From: JAPPLB01 sp965218555
GTDB lineage: Bacteria > Acidobacteriota > Terriglobia > Bryobacterales > UBA6623
Reading direction: 5' to 3'
Assembly: GCA_965218555.1 (NCBI GenBank)
Contig: OZ244625.1
Span: 3,968,001 to 4,032,000, forward strand
Length of the DNA: 64,000 bases
Numbering within the stretch: position 1 is the stretch's first letter; every line of letters begins with the position of its first letter. The translations under genes were made by a program, and so were the position numbers. The notes beneath the pieces are model-generated. The model did no database searches. It saw only the letters and a program-made list of their open reading frames with translations, and was not told the DNA's origin. Positions 25,812 to 34,493 of this stretch are shown one piece after another.

Positions 25812-26474
25812 GTGCAGCTCGCAAGACAAATCGTACAAGCAGTCAAAGACGGCGACGCCGCTCTTGTCCGTGACCTTGTTCGGAAGGATCCCCGGTTAGC
25901 CTCGGCCCGCGACGAGAAGGGTGTCTCCATCGTGATGCAGGCCGTGTACTACCGCCGGAACGAGGTGCTGAGTATCCTGCTGGCAACCAACCCGCCTCTG
26001 GATCTATTCGAGGCCGCTGCTCTTGGCAAACGCGAGCTGATGACAATGTTGATCGACGAGGACCCTTCTGAAATTGCAGCCTGCTCGCCCGACGGCTTCA
26101 CTCCTCTCCATCTGGCTTGCTTTTTTGGGCACTTCCACTGTGCGCAGTTTCTGATTCGAAGGGCTGCGGACGTCAATGCAGTCGCTGAGAACCCCATGGC
26201 CGTGACCCCGATCCACAGCACTGCGGCCGGACGGCATCTCGATATCGTCAAACTGCTTCTCGACAACGGAGCCTGCGTCAATGCTCAACAACACGGTGGC
26301 TGGACAGCTCTACATGCCGCCGCGATGAATGGCGATGACGCGATGGTTAACGCCCTGCTCAAGGCTGGGGCAGATGCCGGCTGCAAGTCCGGCGATGGCA
26401 AGACAGCGGCCGACATGGCCCGCGAGAAGGGTCACGAATCCGTGGCTGCTCTCTTCGACAAGCTCGCAGACTGA
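25812..26474 (+). CDS. Ankyrin-repeat protein
   Basis: Five or six ankyrin repeats fill the 220 residues: DGDAALVRDLVRKDPRLASARDEKG, then LFEAAALGKRELMTMLIDEDP, DGFTPLHLACFFGHFHCAQFLI, VTPIHSTAAGRHLDIVKLLLDNG, GWTALHAAAMNGDDAMVNALL and GKTAADMAREKGHESVAAL. No signal peptide is seen, so it is a cytoplasmic interaction module. A GTG start lies 12 bp after the TIM-barrel gene. Unlike the ankyrin lipoprotein near the window start, this one is intact. Confidence 0.88.
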   Translation: MQLARQIVQAVKDGDAALVRDLVRKDPRLASARDEKGVSIVMQAVYYRRNEVLSILLATNPPLDLFEAAALGKRELMTMLIDEDPSEIAACSPDGFTPLHLACFFGHFHCAQFLIRRAADVNAVAENPMAVTPIHSTAAGRHLDIVKLLLDNGACVNAQQHGGWTALHAAAMNGDDAMVNALLKAGADAGCKSGDGKTAADMAREKGHESVAALFDKLAD

Positions 26475-26546
26475 TGGACTGATATGGTGGGCTCTTGTCG
26501 CTGGCTAGCCCCTTGGCTATGTACTGCGGGAAAGACCCGGGAGGCG

Positions 26547-27431
26547 TTACAACCCCAATCCCTTCAAGTACGCTCGGAACCCCCCTTCCAAATCGTTGCG
26601 CGCCAAAGCAAGCTCGACCGTCGCTTTGAGGAAACCAAGCTTGTCTCCGGCATCGTAACGCTTGCCGTCGAAGCGGTAGGCGTAGAGCGGCCCCCGGTCC
26701 ATTAGCAGTCGCAGGCCATCGGTCAGTTGCATCTCGCCGCCGCTGCCGGGCTCGATGCGGTCGAGGCAGTCGAAAACCTCCGGTGGAAGAACGTAGCGCC
26801 CAATGATCGCCAAGTTGGATGGCGCCTCGCCGGCAAGGGGCTTCTCCACGAGGTCAGTGACGCGGTAGAGCCGGCCGCTTGACCCGTTGAAGTCGACGGG
26901 CTCGACAGCGACAACGCCGTAAGCAGAGATCCCGTCGCGTGGGACTTCCATCACCGCCATCACGCCGCTTTCGAACTGCTCGTAGACGTCCTTGAGCTGT
27001 CGGAGGCAGGGCGTCTCCGCATCGATCACATCGTCGGCCAGCACAACCGCGAACGGCTCGTCTGCCACGAGTTCGCGCGCTACCGAAACCGCATGGCCCA
27101 GCCCGAGCGCTTCCTTCTGGCGTATGTAGGAGACATGAATCAAGTTCGAAATGTGACGGACCAGGCCCAACTCCTTTTGCTGGTTACGTTTCTCCAGTAA
27201 GTGCTCTAGCTCGAAGCTGACGTCGAAGTGATCCTCGATGGCGCTTTTACCTCGTCCCGTCACGATGATGATGCTGTCAATGCCGGAAGCATGAGCTTCC
27301 TCGACGCTGTACTGAATCATCGGTTTGTCGATCAGAGGCAGCATCTCTTTGGGCTGAGATTTGGTGGCGGGAAGAAAGCGGGTCCCCAACCCTGCTGCGG
27401 GAAAAACAGCCTTGCGGATGCTCTTGGCCAT
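26547..27431 (-). CDS. galU: UTP-glucose-1-phosphate uridylyltransferase
   Basis: GalU makes UDP-glucose from UTP and glucose-1-phosphate for cell-surface polysaccharides. The nucleotidyl-transfer motif PAAGLGTRFLPATKSQPKEMLP is at the N-terminus. The family motifs DKPMIQYSVEEA, GRGKSAIEDHFD, EALGLGHAV, VVLADDVID and KRYDAGDKLGFLKA follow. The ATG at 27431 (MAKSIRK) has AGGGGAACG upstream and gives the normal 294-residue length; an in-frame GTG seven codons earlier is less likely. Confidence 0.94.
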   Translation of the reverse strand: MAKSIRKAVFPAAGLGTRFLPATKSQPKEMLPLIDKPMIQYSVEEAHASGIDSIIIVTGRGKSAIEDHFDVSFELEHLLEKRNQQKELGLVRHISNLIHVSYIRQKEALGLGHAVSVARELVADEPFAVVLADDVIDAETPCLRQLKDVYEQFESGVMAVMEVPRDGISAYGVVAVEPVDFNGSSGRLYRVTDLVEKPLAGEAPSNLAIIGRYVLPPEVFDCLDRIEPGSGGEMQLTDGLRLLMDRGPLYAYRFDGKRYDAGDKLGFLKATVELALARNDLEGGFRAYLKGLGL

Positions 27432-27539
27432 CGTTCCCCTAGTGTCGCCCAAGGCGGATGCAGTTTCAAATCGGAGGGGTCAAAAAGGTCGTCAGCATGG
27501 CGAACCCCCTGAAAACAGGAGGGATTTTGAAGATCCCGG

Positions 27540-27545
27540 TATAAT
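27540..27545 (+). promoter_or_regulatory. TATAAT -10 element, probable leaderless promoter
   Basis: A consensus TATAAT ends 8 bp before the ATG of the ccsA-like gene, which has no Shine-Dalgarno. Transcription would begin at or next to the start codon. No good -35 element is visible at 17 bp. Confidence 0.45.
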
Positions 27546-27553
27546 GACTTGTC

Positions 27554-28372
27554 ATGGGTGAGTCGAGCGTTTTTTGGCTCCGTGTGACACTGCTGCTCTA
27601 TTCGCTCGGTCTGTGGCACGCCCTTATAACAGTTGTCAAGCGCCGACAGCGGCTTTTCAAGCTGGCGTTGGGGTCGATCTCGCTCGGCGCCGTGTTCCAT
27701 CTGGTCTCGATCGTCGATCAGGCCATGGCGCAGGGCAGGTTCCCGGTCCACACCCTACATCAGATGGCCTCTTTGGTGGGATTTCTAGTTACCTGTACGT
27801 TTCTGGTGGTCTATTGGCGATACAAGTACGAGAGTTTGGCTGTTTTTGTGTTCCCTACAGTGTTCTTGCTGACCATGGTGGCCAGTCTCGGGACGGCCGT
27901 CGACCCGCCCAAAGGGTACTCTCTGGGGCGTATGTGGCTGACGATGCACGTGGTGCTGGTGCTGCTAGGATATGCCGCTCTGACACTGACCTTCGTCGCC
28001 GGTGTGATGTATCTCATTCAAGAAAAGGAACTCAAATCAAAAAGACCCAGGGTCTTCTATTACTGGTTACCGCCGCTCGGCGCCTTGGACGATCTCGCCT
28101 ATCGAACCTTGGCGGTTGGGTTCGTTCTGGTGACTTTGGGGCTGATCTCAGGGAGCTTCTGGGCTTTCGTCGAGTGGGGCGCAAACTGGATCGTGGATCC
28201 GACCATCGCCCTGGCATTCGTTACGTGGGCGATTTACCTCGCGATGGTATTCAGCCGGTTAGCAATTGGCTGGAGAGGGCGCAAGGCAGCGTACTTCTCG
28301 ATCGTGGGGTTCTGTTCAGCCGCTCTCACCTGGATCGTCAATAGCGGCGTTCATACCTTCATGCGACCATGA
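27554..28372 (+). CDS. CcsA/HemX-like cytochrome c assembly membrane protein
   Basis: The 272-residue protein has eight predicted membrane helices. The conserved CcsA core is present: PVHTLHQMASLVGF near the first helices and the haem-handling stretch after MWLTMHVVLVLLGYAAL, with a further His near the end (NSGVHTF). CcsA-family proteins hand haem to apocytochrome c. A homologue (HemX) lies directly upstream of hemA in many bacteria, as here, where it overlaps hemA by ATGA. It therefore probably links haem synthesis with cytochrome c maturation. Confidence 0.88.
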   Translation: MGESSVFWLRVTLLLYSLGLWHALITVVKRRQRLFKLALGSISLGAVFHLVSIVDQAMAQGRFPVHTLHQMASLVGFLVTCTFLVVYWRYKYESLAVFVFPTVFLLTMVASLGTAVDPPKGYSLGRMWLTMHVVLVLLGYAALTLTFVAGVMYLIQEKELKSKRPRVFYYWLPPLGALDDLAYRTLAVGFVLVTLGLISGSFWAFVEWGANWIVDPTIALAFVTWAIYLAMVFSRLAIGWRGRKAAYFSIVGFCSAALTWIVNSGVHTFMRP

Positions 28373-29634
28373 GCGTTCTTCTGGTGGGTCTCAGTCACAA
28401 GACCGCCCCTGTCGAGGTGCGGGAGCGCTTCGCCGTGGCGGAGGCGGCGACGGCCGAGCGCCTGGCGGCCTTGGCGGAGCGGCCCGGCGTTTCCGAAGCT
28501 TTGATCCTGTCGACTTGCAACCGGGTCGAACTGGTCGTAGGGTCCGAAGCGGGCTCGGACTCAACTGAAGAGATTCTGTCGTTTCTCGGTTCTGAACACC
28601 GCGAGCTTGTTGACGAGGTCAAGCCCTACTTCTACCGCTATGTCGATCAGGACGCCGTGCGGCACCTTTTCCGGGTCGCTTGCAGCCTGGATTCGATGGT
28701 TCTCGGCGAGCCGCAGATCCTGGGGCAGATCAAAGATGCCTACGCGAGTGCGAAGCAGGCGGGAACGATCCAGGGTGAGCTCGACTTCGTCCTGAATCAC
28801 GCCTTTCGGGTGGCAAGGCGTGTGCGCAACGAAACAGGCATCGGTCAGATGGCGGTGTCGGTCAGCAACGTGGCCGTCGAGTTGGCTCGCAAGATTTTCG
28901 GAGACCTCAGCGGCCGATCCATTTTTGTCATCGGTGCCGGCGAGATGTCCGAACTGGCCGCCAAGCACCTGCGCCGGGCCGGTGGCGGCAAGATCTACGT
29001 CACGAACCGTACGCATGGGCGCGCCGTCGAGATGGCCAAGGTGTTTGACGGCAAGGCCGTCGAGTTCAGCCGGCTTCTGGAGTGGCTGACGCATGTCGAT
29101 ATTGTGATCACTTCGACCGGCTCACCCAACTTCATCCTCACGAAACAGGCAGCAGAGGGAATGATCGCGGCCCGGCGGCAGCGGCCGATCTTTCTGATCG
29201 ATATCGCTGTGCCGCGCGACATCGATCCGGCGATCAACGCGATCGACAACATCTTTGTCTACGACATTGACGACTTGCAGCATGTGGCCGATGCCAATCT
29301 CGAGCAACGCAAGAGCGAGGCCGAGCAGGCCGAAAGAATCGTCGAGGAGGAAGTTTCGAAGCTGATGCAGCGGCTCAAGACGCATCAGGTCGCGCCTACC
29401 ATCGTGTCCTTGCAGGACAGGCTGGAGCGTCTGCGGCGCGCCGAGCTGGAGCGGCACCGTTCGAAACTCGGGCCTCTCACGCCGCAACAAGAGGAAGCCA
29501 TTGAGGCCCTGACGCGCGGCATGATTAACAAGATCGCCCATTCTCCCATTTCTCAAATGAAGCGTTTGGCGAGTCATCCCGACGGGTTGCACTTCGTCGA
29601 GTTCGTCAAACGCGCTTTCAACCTGCACAAATGA
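28369..29634 (+). CDS. hemA: Glutamyl-tRNA reductase
   Basis: HemA reduces glutamyl-tRNA to glutamate-1-semialdehyde, the first committed step of C5-route tetrapyrrole synthesis. The catalytic cysteine is C50 in STCNRVE. Also present are SHKTAPVEVRE, MVLGEPQILGQIKDAY, the NADPH-binding VIGAGEMSELAAKHL and a C-terminal dimerisation domain ending MKRLASHPDG. The length of 421 is typical. It overlaps the ccsA-like gene upstream and hemC downstream by ATGA, so all three are translationally coupled. Confidence 0.96.
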   Translation: MSVLLVGLSHKTAPVEVRERFAVAEAATAERLAALAERPGVSEALILSTCNRVELVVGSEAGSDSTEEILSFLGSEHRELVDEVKPYFYRYVDQDAVRHLFRVACSLDSMVLGEPQILGQIKDAYASAKQAGTIQGELDFVLNHAFRVARRVRNETGIGQMAVSVSNVAVELARKIFGDLSGRSIFVIGAGEMSELAAKHLRRAGGGKIYVTNRTHGRAVEMAKVFDGKAVEFSRLLEWLTHVDIVITSTGSPNFILTKQAAEGMIAARRQRPIFLIDIAVPRDIDPAINAIDNIFVYDIDDLQHVADANLEQRKSEAEQAERIVEEEVSKLMQRLKTHQVAPTIVSLQDRLERLRRAELERHRSKLGPLTPQQEEAIEALTRGMINKIAHSPISQMKRLASHPDGLHFVEFVKRAFNLHK

Positions 29635-30566
29635 AACCGATTATCATCGGAACCCGCGGTTCCCAACTCGCCATGTGGCAAGCCCAGTGGGTCTCCGACC
29701 AGCTTGAAGCACTGGGCGTGTCGTCACGCATCAAAGTGATCAAGACGAGCGGCGACAAGTTGAGCGCGCGGGCTTTCGAGAAGTTGGTCACCACCACCGG
29801 CGTCAAAGGCGTTTTTACGAAAGAAATCGACGAGGCGTTGATCAAGCGTCACATCGATATTGCGGTGCACAGCTTGAAGGATCTACCCACGAAATCGGAC
29901 CGGCGGCTGGCCCTTGGCGCCGTGCCGGAGAGGGGCGACGCTCGTGACGCCCTCGTGGGTGGCGAACTCAAAGAATTCGATGAAGGCGCCCGTATCGGAA
30001 CCAGTTCTCTGCGCCGCGCCGCTCAGTTCCGCCGCCTGCGGCCCAAGTTGAAAGTGGAAGAGGTGCGCGGCAATGTCGATACGCGCCTCAAGAAATTGGA
30101 CGAAGGACGCTACGAGGGTTTGATTCTCGCGGCGGCTGGGTTGCACCGGCTTGGGCTGGAAGACCGAATCGCGGAAACGCTCGAGCCGAACGTGATGTAC
30201 CCGGCGATCGGGCAGGGCGCGATCGGTATTCAGGTGCGTGCCAGGGACAAAGGCATGCAGGAAATCGTCGCGCCTTTGAATCACCAGGAGACACTCACCG
30301 CGGTCTCTGCCGAGCGAAGCTTGCTCGAAGCTCTCAGTGGCGGGTGCCAAGTGCCGCTGGGCGGCTACGCCAGCATCCGAGGCGACCGGCTCCGGCTTTC
30401 CGCAATGGTCGTATCGCAAGATGGCCGCCGTTCCTTCTGCCGGGTTGTCGAGGGCAGCACCACGTCCCCCGCCGCGGTGGGCGAGGAGACCGCTGAGAGA
30501 CTCCTGTCAATGGGTGCCGGCGCAATTATGGGCCTGAATCAAACAAAGAAGGCCCGCGCTCGCTAG
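29631..30566 (+). CDS. hemC: Hydroxymethylbilane synthase (porphobilinogen deaminase)
   Basis: HemC polymerises four porphobilinogens to hydroxymethylbilane. Cofactor-attachment Cys239 is in LSGGCQVPLGGYA. Also present are the N-terminal GTRGSQLAMWQAQWV, the substrate loop VHSLKDLPT, the RIGTSSLRRAAQ motif and the GQGAIGIQVRA motif. At 311 residues it is full length. It is last in the ccsA-hemA-hemC unit; hemB and hemD are not in the window. A GC hairpin without a T-run follows the stop. Confidence 0.96.
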   Translation: MKPIIIGTRGSQLAMWQAQWVSDQLEALGVSSRIKVIKTSGDKLSARAFEKLVTTTGVKGVFTKEIDEALIKRHIDIAVHSLKDLPTKSDRRLALGAVPERGDARDALVGGELKEFDEGARIGTSSLRRAAQFRRLRPKLKVEEVRGNVDTRLKKLDEGRYEGLILAAAGLHRLGLEDRIAETLEPNVMYPAIGQGAIGIQVRARDKGMQEIVAPLNHQETLTAVSAERSLLEALSGGCQVPLGGYASIRGDRLRLSAMVVSQDGRRSFCRVVEGSTTSPAAVGEETAERLLSMGAGAIMGLNQTKKARAR

Positions 30567-30580
30567 GGGCATCACGCCCC
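30565..30580 (+). terminator. Weak hairpin after hemC
   Basis: GGGGC-ATCAC-GCCCC starts at the hemC stop codon. There is no following T-run, so it would at most be a Rho-dependent or 3'-end-protecting structure. Confidence 0.3.
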
Positions 30581-30724
30581 AAAGCCCCGTTCATCCGCCG
30601 CGTCTCTCACCAGCGCTTCCGGCCATTTCAGAGCCTTGGCCTTTCGTTGCTCGCTTGCGGCCATCGCTTCGTAAGCATCTTCCGGATCGTAGCCCGTAGA
30701 GGTGCCCTTTACATTCGGCCGCTG
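30572..30724 (-). pseudogene. Small orphan C-terminal fragment
   Basis: A 50-codon minus-strand frame reads GYDPEDAYEAMAASEQRKAKALKWPEALVRDAADERGFGA up to a TGA. Its composition is protein-like, but it has no start except an internal ATG at 30664 and is bounded upstream by an in-frame TAG. It may be the end of a decayed gene. The family was not recognised. Confidence 0.3.
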
Positions 30725-30796
30725 CTATCTCGATAATGTTGTCGCGTCGAACCGCGGCCAACAGAGCCCACTCGACGTTGGAAGGGAGATCAACGC

Positions 30797-31807
30797 GTGA
30801 AGATCGGTGTCGCCGGACTGGGTTTCATGGGGAGCACGCATCTGCAAGCGTACCAGAGCGTCCCCAACGCCGAGATCACGGCTGTGGCGAGCAGCGATGA
30901 CAAGAAGCGTTCCGGGGATCTGAGCGCGATTCAGGGTAATCTCGACCGCCCCGGAGAAGCGATGGACTTCGGAGCGGCCGCCCGCTACGCAACGGTCGAA
31001 GAGATGCTTGCCGACCCCAACGTCGAGGCCGTGGATCTCTGCATCCCTTCTGATCTTCACGCACCGCTCACGCTGAAGGCGCTGGAGGCCGGCAAGCATG
31101 TCCTCGTCGAGAAGCCCATGGCGCTCACAGGCGAGGAGTGCGACCGGATGGTCGAGGCAGCGCGTAAGCACGGCCGTGTCTTGATGGTGGCGCAGGTGTT
31201 ACGCTTCTGGCCCGACTACGCGCGGGCTCGCGAGATCATTGCATCCGGCGAGATCGGATCGGTGAAGGCCGCTTTCTTTCGACGCAAGTGCGCCGCCCCG
31301 GCATGGGGCAAATGGATGCACGACCGTTCCCGCAGCGGCGGCGGCGTGTTCGACTTGCTGATTCACGACTTCGACTTCGCGCTGCACCTGTTCGGCAAGC
31401 CCGCTTCCATCAAGGCCCGGGGCGTCGAGGACATGGCCAAGGGCATCGACGTGGTAGAGGCCGAGTTGGAGTATGAGACCCCTCAACCGGTCGTAATTTC
31501 GGGCGGCTGGCACCATCCGCAGAGCTATCCTTTCTCGATGGAGTTTTCGTTCGTTTGCGAGGGTGGCACGCTTGACTTCCACTCCGGACTGCGGCGGCTG
31601 ACTCTCTACAAGGGCGACGGCTCTTCGGAAGAACCGAAGCTCTCTGAACAGGACGGCTTCGTCGCGGAGCTAGCCGCCTTCGTGGATGCCTGCGAGGCGG
31701 GCTCGCCACCGGAACGATGTCAGCCTGAGGAGTCGGCGTTGGCGACGCGTATGACTTTGGCGATGCGGACTTCGCGCGAGCGGGGCGGCGTGCCCATCAC
31801 GGTTTGA
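30797..31807 (+). CDS. Gfo/Idh/MocA-family oxidoreductase
   Basis: The 336-residue NAD(P)-dependent sugar/inositol dehydrogenase-like protein has an N-terminal Rossmann motif (IGVAGLGFMGSTHLQAYQ), the EKPMALTGEECDRM signature with the conserved Lys, and the C-terminal alpha/beta domain (GGVFDLLIHDFDFALHLFG) bearing the catalytic Asp/His pair. The GTG start follows GGAAGGGAG. It is followed by a TIM-barrel isomerase gene 56 bp downstream. The two probably act on the same sugar or polyol, which cannot be named. Confidence 0.92.
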   Translation: MKIGVAGLGFMGSTHLQAYQSVPNAEITAVASSDDKKRSGDLSAIQGNLDRPGEAMDFGAAARYATVEEMLADPNVEAVDLCIPSDLHAPLTLKALEAGKHVLVEKPMALTGEECDRMVEAARKHGRVLMVAQVLRFWPDYARAREIIASGEIGSVKAAFFRRKCAAPAWGKWMHDRSRSGGGVFDLLIHDFDFALHLFGKPASIKARGVEDMAKGIDVVEAELEYETPQPVVISGGWHHPQSYPFSMEFSFVCEGGTLDFHSGLRRLTLYKGDGSSEEPKLSEQDGFVAELAAFVDACEAGSPPERCQPEESALATRMTLAMRTSRERGGVPITV

Positions 31808-31863
31808 GCACGGCGGGCGCGGCGCCCCGCATGCAACGACTTTTATACACGGGAGAAACTCCA

Positions 31864-32718
31864 ATGGCGGAATGGGAACCTTTACAGGTCGGTGTCATGT
31901 TTTGGACAGGCGGCGTTCTGGGAGTGGACGCCTCCCCAGCCGAGATCACGGCCATGGTCAAGAGCCTCGGCGTGCGTTGCGGCCAACTCGGTCTTCACGG
32001 ACAGGCCGACATCGGTCCTGACGGATCGGCTGCATGGAAGGACGCTCTCGAGTCTTCCGGAATTACCCTGAACACGGTGTTTGCTGCATTCGACGGCGAG
32101 AGCTACGCCGACATCCCGACGGTGGAGAAGACCGTCGGATACATCCCCGCAAGCACACGCGAGGAACGCGAGCGGCGCACGCGCGAGATTAGCGACTTCG
32201 CCCAATTCCTCGGCGTCCCCGGCATCGCCGCTCATATTGGCTTCGTACCGGAGGATCACGGCGACTCCGACTACATCGCGGTCCGCGACATGATGCGGCG
32301 GCTCTGCGACCACTGCGCGAATCACGGACAGACGTTTGCCCTCGAAACGGGCCAGGAGCCCGCGGTCGTGCTGCGCGAATTCATCAAGGATGTCGATCGC
32401 TCCAATCTCAAGGTCAACTTCGATCCTGCGAACATGATTCTCTACGGCTCGGGCGAGCCGATGGCAGCACTCGATGTCATCCACCCTTGGCTCGTCTCGG
32501 TGCACTGCAAAGACGGAACATGGCCAAAGAAAAAAGGAGTCTTCGGCGAAGAGACGCCCCTGGGCGAAGGCGACGTGGGGATGGGCGATTATGTCGCCAA
32601 GCTCAAGGAAGTGGGCTACTCGGGTCCGCTGACAATTGAACGTGAGATTACCGGTGAGGCCCAACGCGACGATATCCTCAAGGCCATCGCTTTGTTGGAG
32701 CAACTTCGAGCCGCGTAG
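31864..32718 (+). CDS. Sugar phosphate isomerase/epimerase-like TIM-barrel protein
   Basis: This is a second xylose-isomerase-like barrel, 284 residues. Metal-site residues are Glu in TFALETGQEP, Asp/Asn in VNFDPANMILYGSG, His in VSVHCKDGTWP and Glu in PLTIEREITG. The ATG at 31864 follows GGGAGAAACTCCA. It differs clearly in sequence from the barrel at 24.9 kb. It lies just downstream of the Gfo/Idh/MocA gene, a pairing common in sugar and inositol catabolism. Confidence 0.9.
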   Translation: MAEWEPLQVGVMFWTGGVLGVDASPAEITAMVKSLGVRCGQLGLHGQADIGPDGSAAWKDALESSGITLNTVFAAFDGESYADIPTVEKTVGYIPASTREERERRTREISDFAQFLGVPGIAAHIGFVPEDHGDSDYIAVRDMMRRLCDHCANHGQTFALETGQEPAVVLREFIKDVDRSNLKVNFDPANMILYGSGEPMAALDVIHPWLVSVHCKDGTWPKKKGVFGEETPLGEGDVGMGDYVAKLKEVGYSGPLTIEREITGEAQRDDILKAIALLEQLRAA

Positions 32719-32993
32719 CTGCTTGGCGTCGCAGCCTCGAGGGCGCTTTTTCCACGAAGTCGCGGCCCCGATCGAACCAGCCCTGCCGCGGCAGGCTGCC
32801 ACGGCCAAGAAGCACCAACGCTGCTCAGGGAAACAGAAAGAAGCTGCAGAACAGGGAATCGGCTCGGTTCCGAGGTGACTTCCTCTTATGGAGGTCTGGG
32901 AATCCGGCATGGGCGGCTGCGAGCACACCGCCCTATGACACTGATTCAGGAGACCTTACGTTCAATACCCCGGTGCGCGCCGGATCGATGATC

Positions 32994-34493
32994 TCAGGCG
33001 TCCGGGTACTCCATCGTCAGCGGGTCCGGCAGCGGAATCCTCTGGATCTCACTCCCCCCGGCCAGCTTTGAGAACTGGTAGTCCGGCTTATCGGGATTGC
33101 CCGCCAGCATCTCTTGAACATTTCCCACGCCCAGAATCACAAGCTTGTCTGGATGGAGATGCTTTTGGGCCACACGCAGCACGTCATCCCGTGTCACGGC
33201 GGCGATGCGGTCGCGATACTTATCCCAGTATCCCTCTTCGCGGTCCGTGTACTCATCCGAGGCGAAGGTGCCCGCTACGGCGCCCGCCGTCGCGAAGAAG
33301 CGCGGGAAGGTTTCGATGGAGGCGTTTTTGGCCGTCTCCAACTCCACCTCGGTCACTTTCTCTTCCCGGATTCGATCCAACTCCTCCAGGACGATCGTCG
33401 CCGCCTGCGCGCAGCGCGCGTTCATCGATTGGAACCCGGCCCGAAACGTGCCCGGGTAGTAGATGCCAGGCCGGAAGCTGCTCCTGGCACTATAGGCCAA
33501 GCCCTCATCCGAACGCACGCGCATCATGATCCGTGACGTAAAACCACTAGCCCCCAGAATATGGTCCATGATGCCGATTGCGATGCGGTCGGGGTCATCC
33601 CGCCGGATACCGAGGTGCCCCATCGCGACCCGCGACTGGTTCAACTCCGGTTTGTCGACCATGTACACGCCCGCCGAAGGCTCGTGTTTGGGAACCGGCA
33701 CCGTCGCGACTTTCGGCTTCGACTGCGTGGGCCATCCGTCCGTAAGCTCGCCGCCAAGTTGTTCCAGGATCTCTTTTGTATCGACGTCACCCGCGACAGA
33801 GAAGATCATCGACCCTGGGTGGTAGTAGCTTGCATGGAACTCCCGCATGGCATCGACCGTGACGCCTTCGATCGAACCCTCCGTCGCCGGCCACGTCGAG
33901 TAGTGTTCGTCTCCCCGCATCAGGCGAGCGAACTCCCGACGTTCGACACCCTGAGCGCGGTCGTTGCGGCGCTGCATCGCCTGCAGGCGGCGTGCGACCG
34001 CGAGCTGAAACCGTTCCGGGTCAAAACCGGGATTCTTGAGCATGTCGAAGAAGAGCTTCAGTGTCGGTCGCAGGTTCTGTGTGATACAGTTCAGAGCCGC
34101 CGTTGCCGAGGTGCCGCCGATATTGCTGCTGATTCTCGAAGCCAGGAACGCGGCCTGCTCATCGAACTCGTGTGCCGAGATCGTCTTGGTTCCGCCTGCG
34201 CGTATCTGTGAGCCTGTGAAGGAGGCCAGCCCCGATTTCTCCCGCGGGACCAGATAGCCGCCCGTCCGGATCGTCACCGAAATATCGATCAGTGGAAGCT
34301 GGTGGTCCTCCACGACGTATGCGACCGCGCCCCCCGGCAATTCATGCCGGTAGTCGGCGGGCTTGGGCGGGTCGTAGGTGAGCTTGGGGAACTCCAGGTC
34401 GTTCGGGTGAGCCGGAATGCCTTCTTCCGCGGCCCAGGCGGCGGGCGCAAGCACCGTGCCGGCGGTGACCTTCATCCATTCGCGGCGTCTCAT
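32994..34493 (-). CDS. M16-family peptidase-like protein, non-catalytic subunit
   Basis: The 499-residue protein has a twin-arginine-like signal (MRRREWMKVTAG, then LAPAAWA) and two M16 domains. The HxxEH zinc site of active members is missing: the equivalent stretch reads KSGLASFTGSQIRAGGT. The C-terminal SRIMMRVRSDEGLAYSARSSF with its Arg/Tyr is retained, as in the regulatory partner of two-subunit M16 enzymes. Its ATG overlaps the stop of the catalytic partner. The pair is predicted to be a periplasmic heterodimeric peptidase. Confidence 0.9.
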   Translation of the reverse strand: MRRREWMKVTAGTVLAPAAWAAEEGIPAHPNDLEFPKLTYDPPKPADYRHELPGGAVAYVVEDHQLPLIDISVTIRTGGYLVPREKSGLASFTGSQIRAGGTKTISAHEFDEQAAFLASRISSNIGGTSATAALNCITQNLRPTLKLFFDMLKNPGFDPERFQLAVARRLQAMQRRNDRAQGVERREFARLMRGDEHYSTWPATEGSIEGVTVDAMREFHASYYHPGSMIFSVAGDVDTKEILEQLGGELTDGWPTQSKPKVATVPVPKHEPSAGVYMVDKPELNQSRVAMGHLGIRRDDPDRIAIGIMDHILGASGFTSRIMMRVRSDEGLAYSARSSFRPGIYYPGTFRAGFQSMNARCAQAATIVLEELDRIREEKVTEVELETAKNASIETFPRFFATAGAVAGTFASDEYTDREEGYWDKYRDRIAAVTRDDVLRVAQKHLHPDKLVILGVGNVQEMLAGNPDKPDYQFSKLAGGSEIQRIPLPDPLTMEYPDA

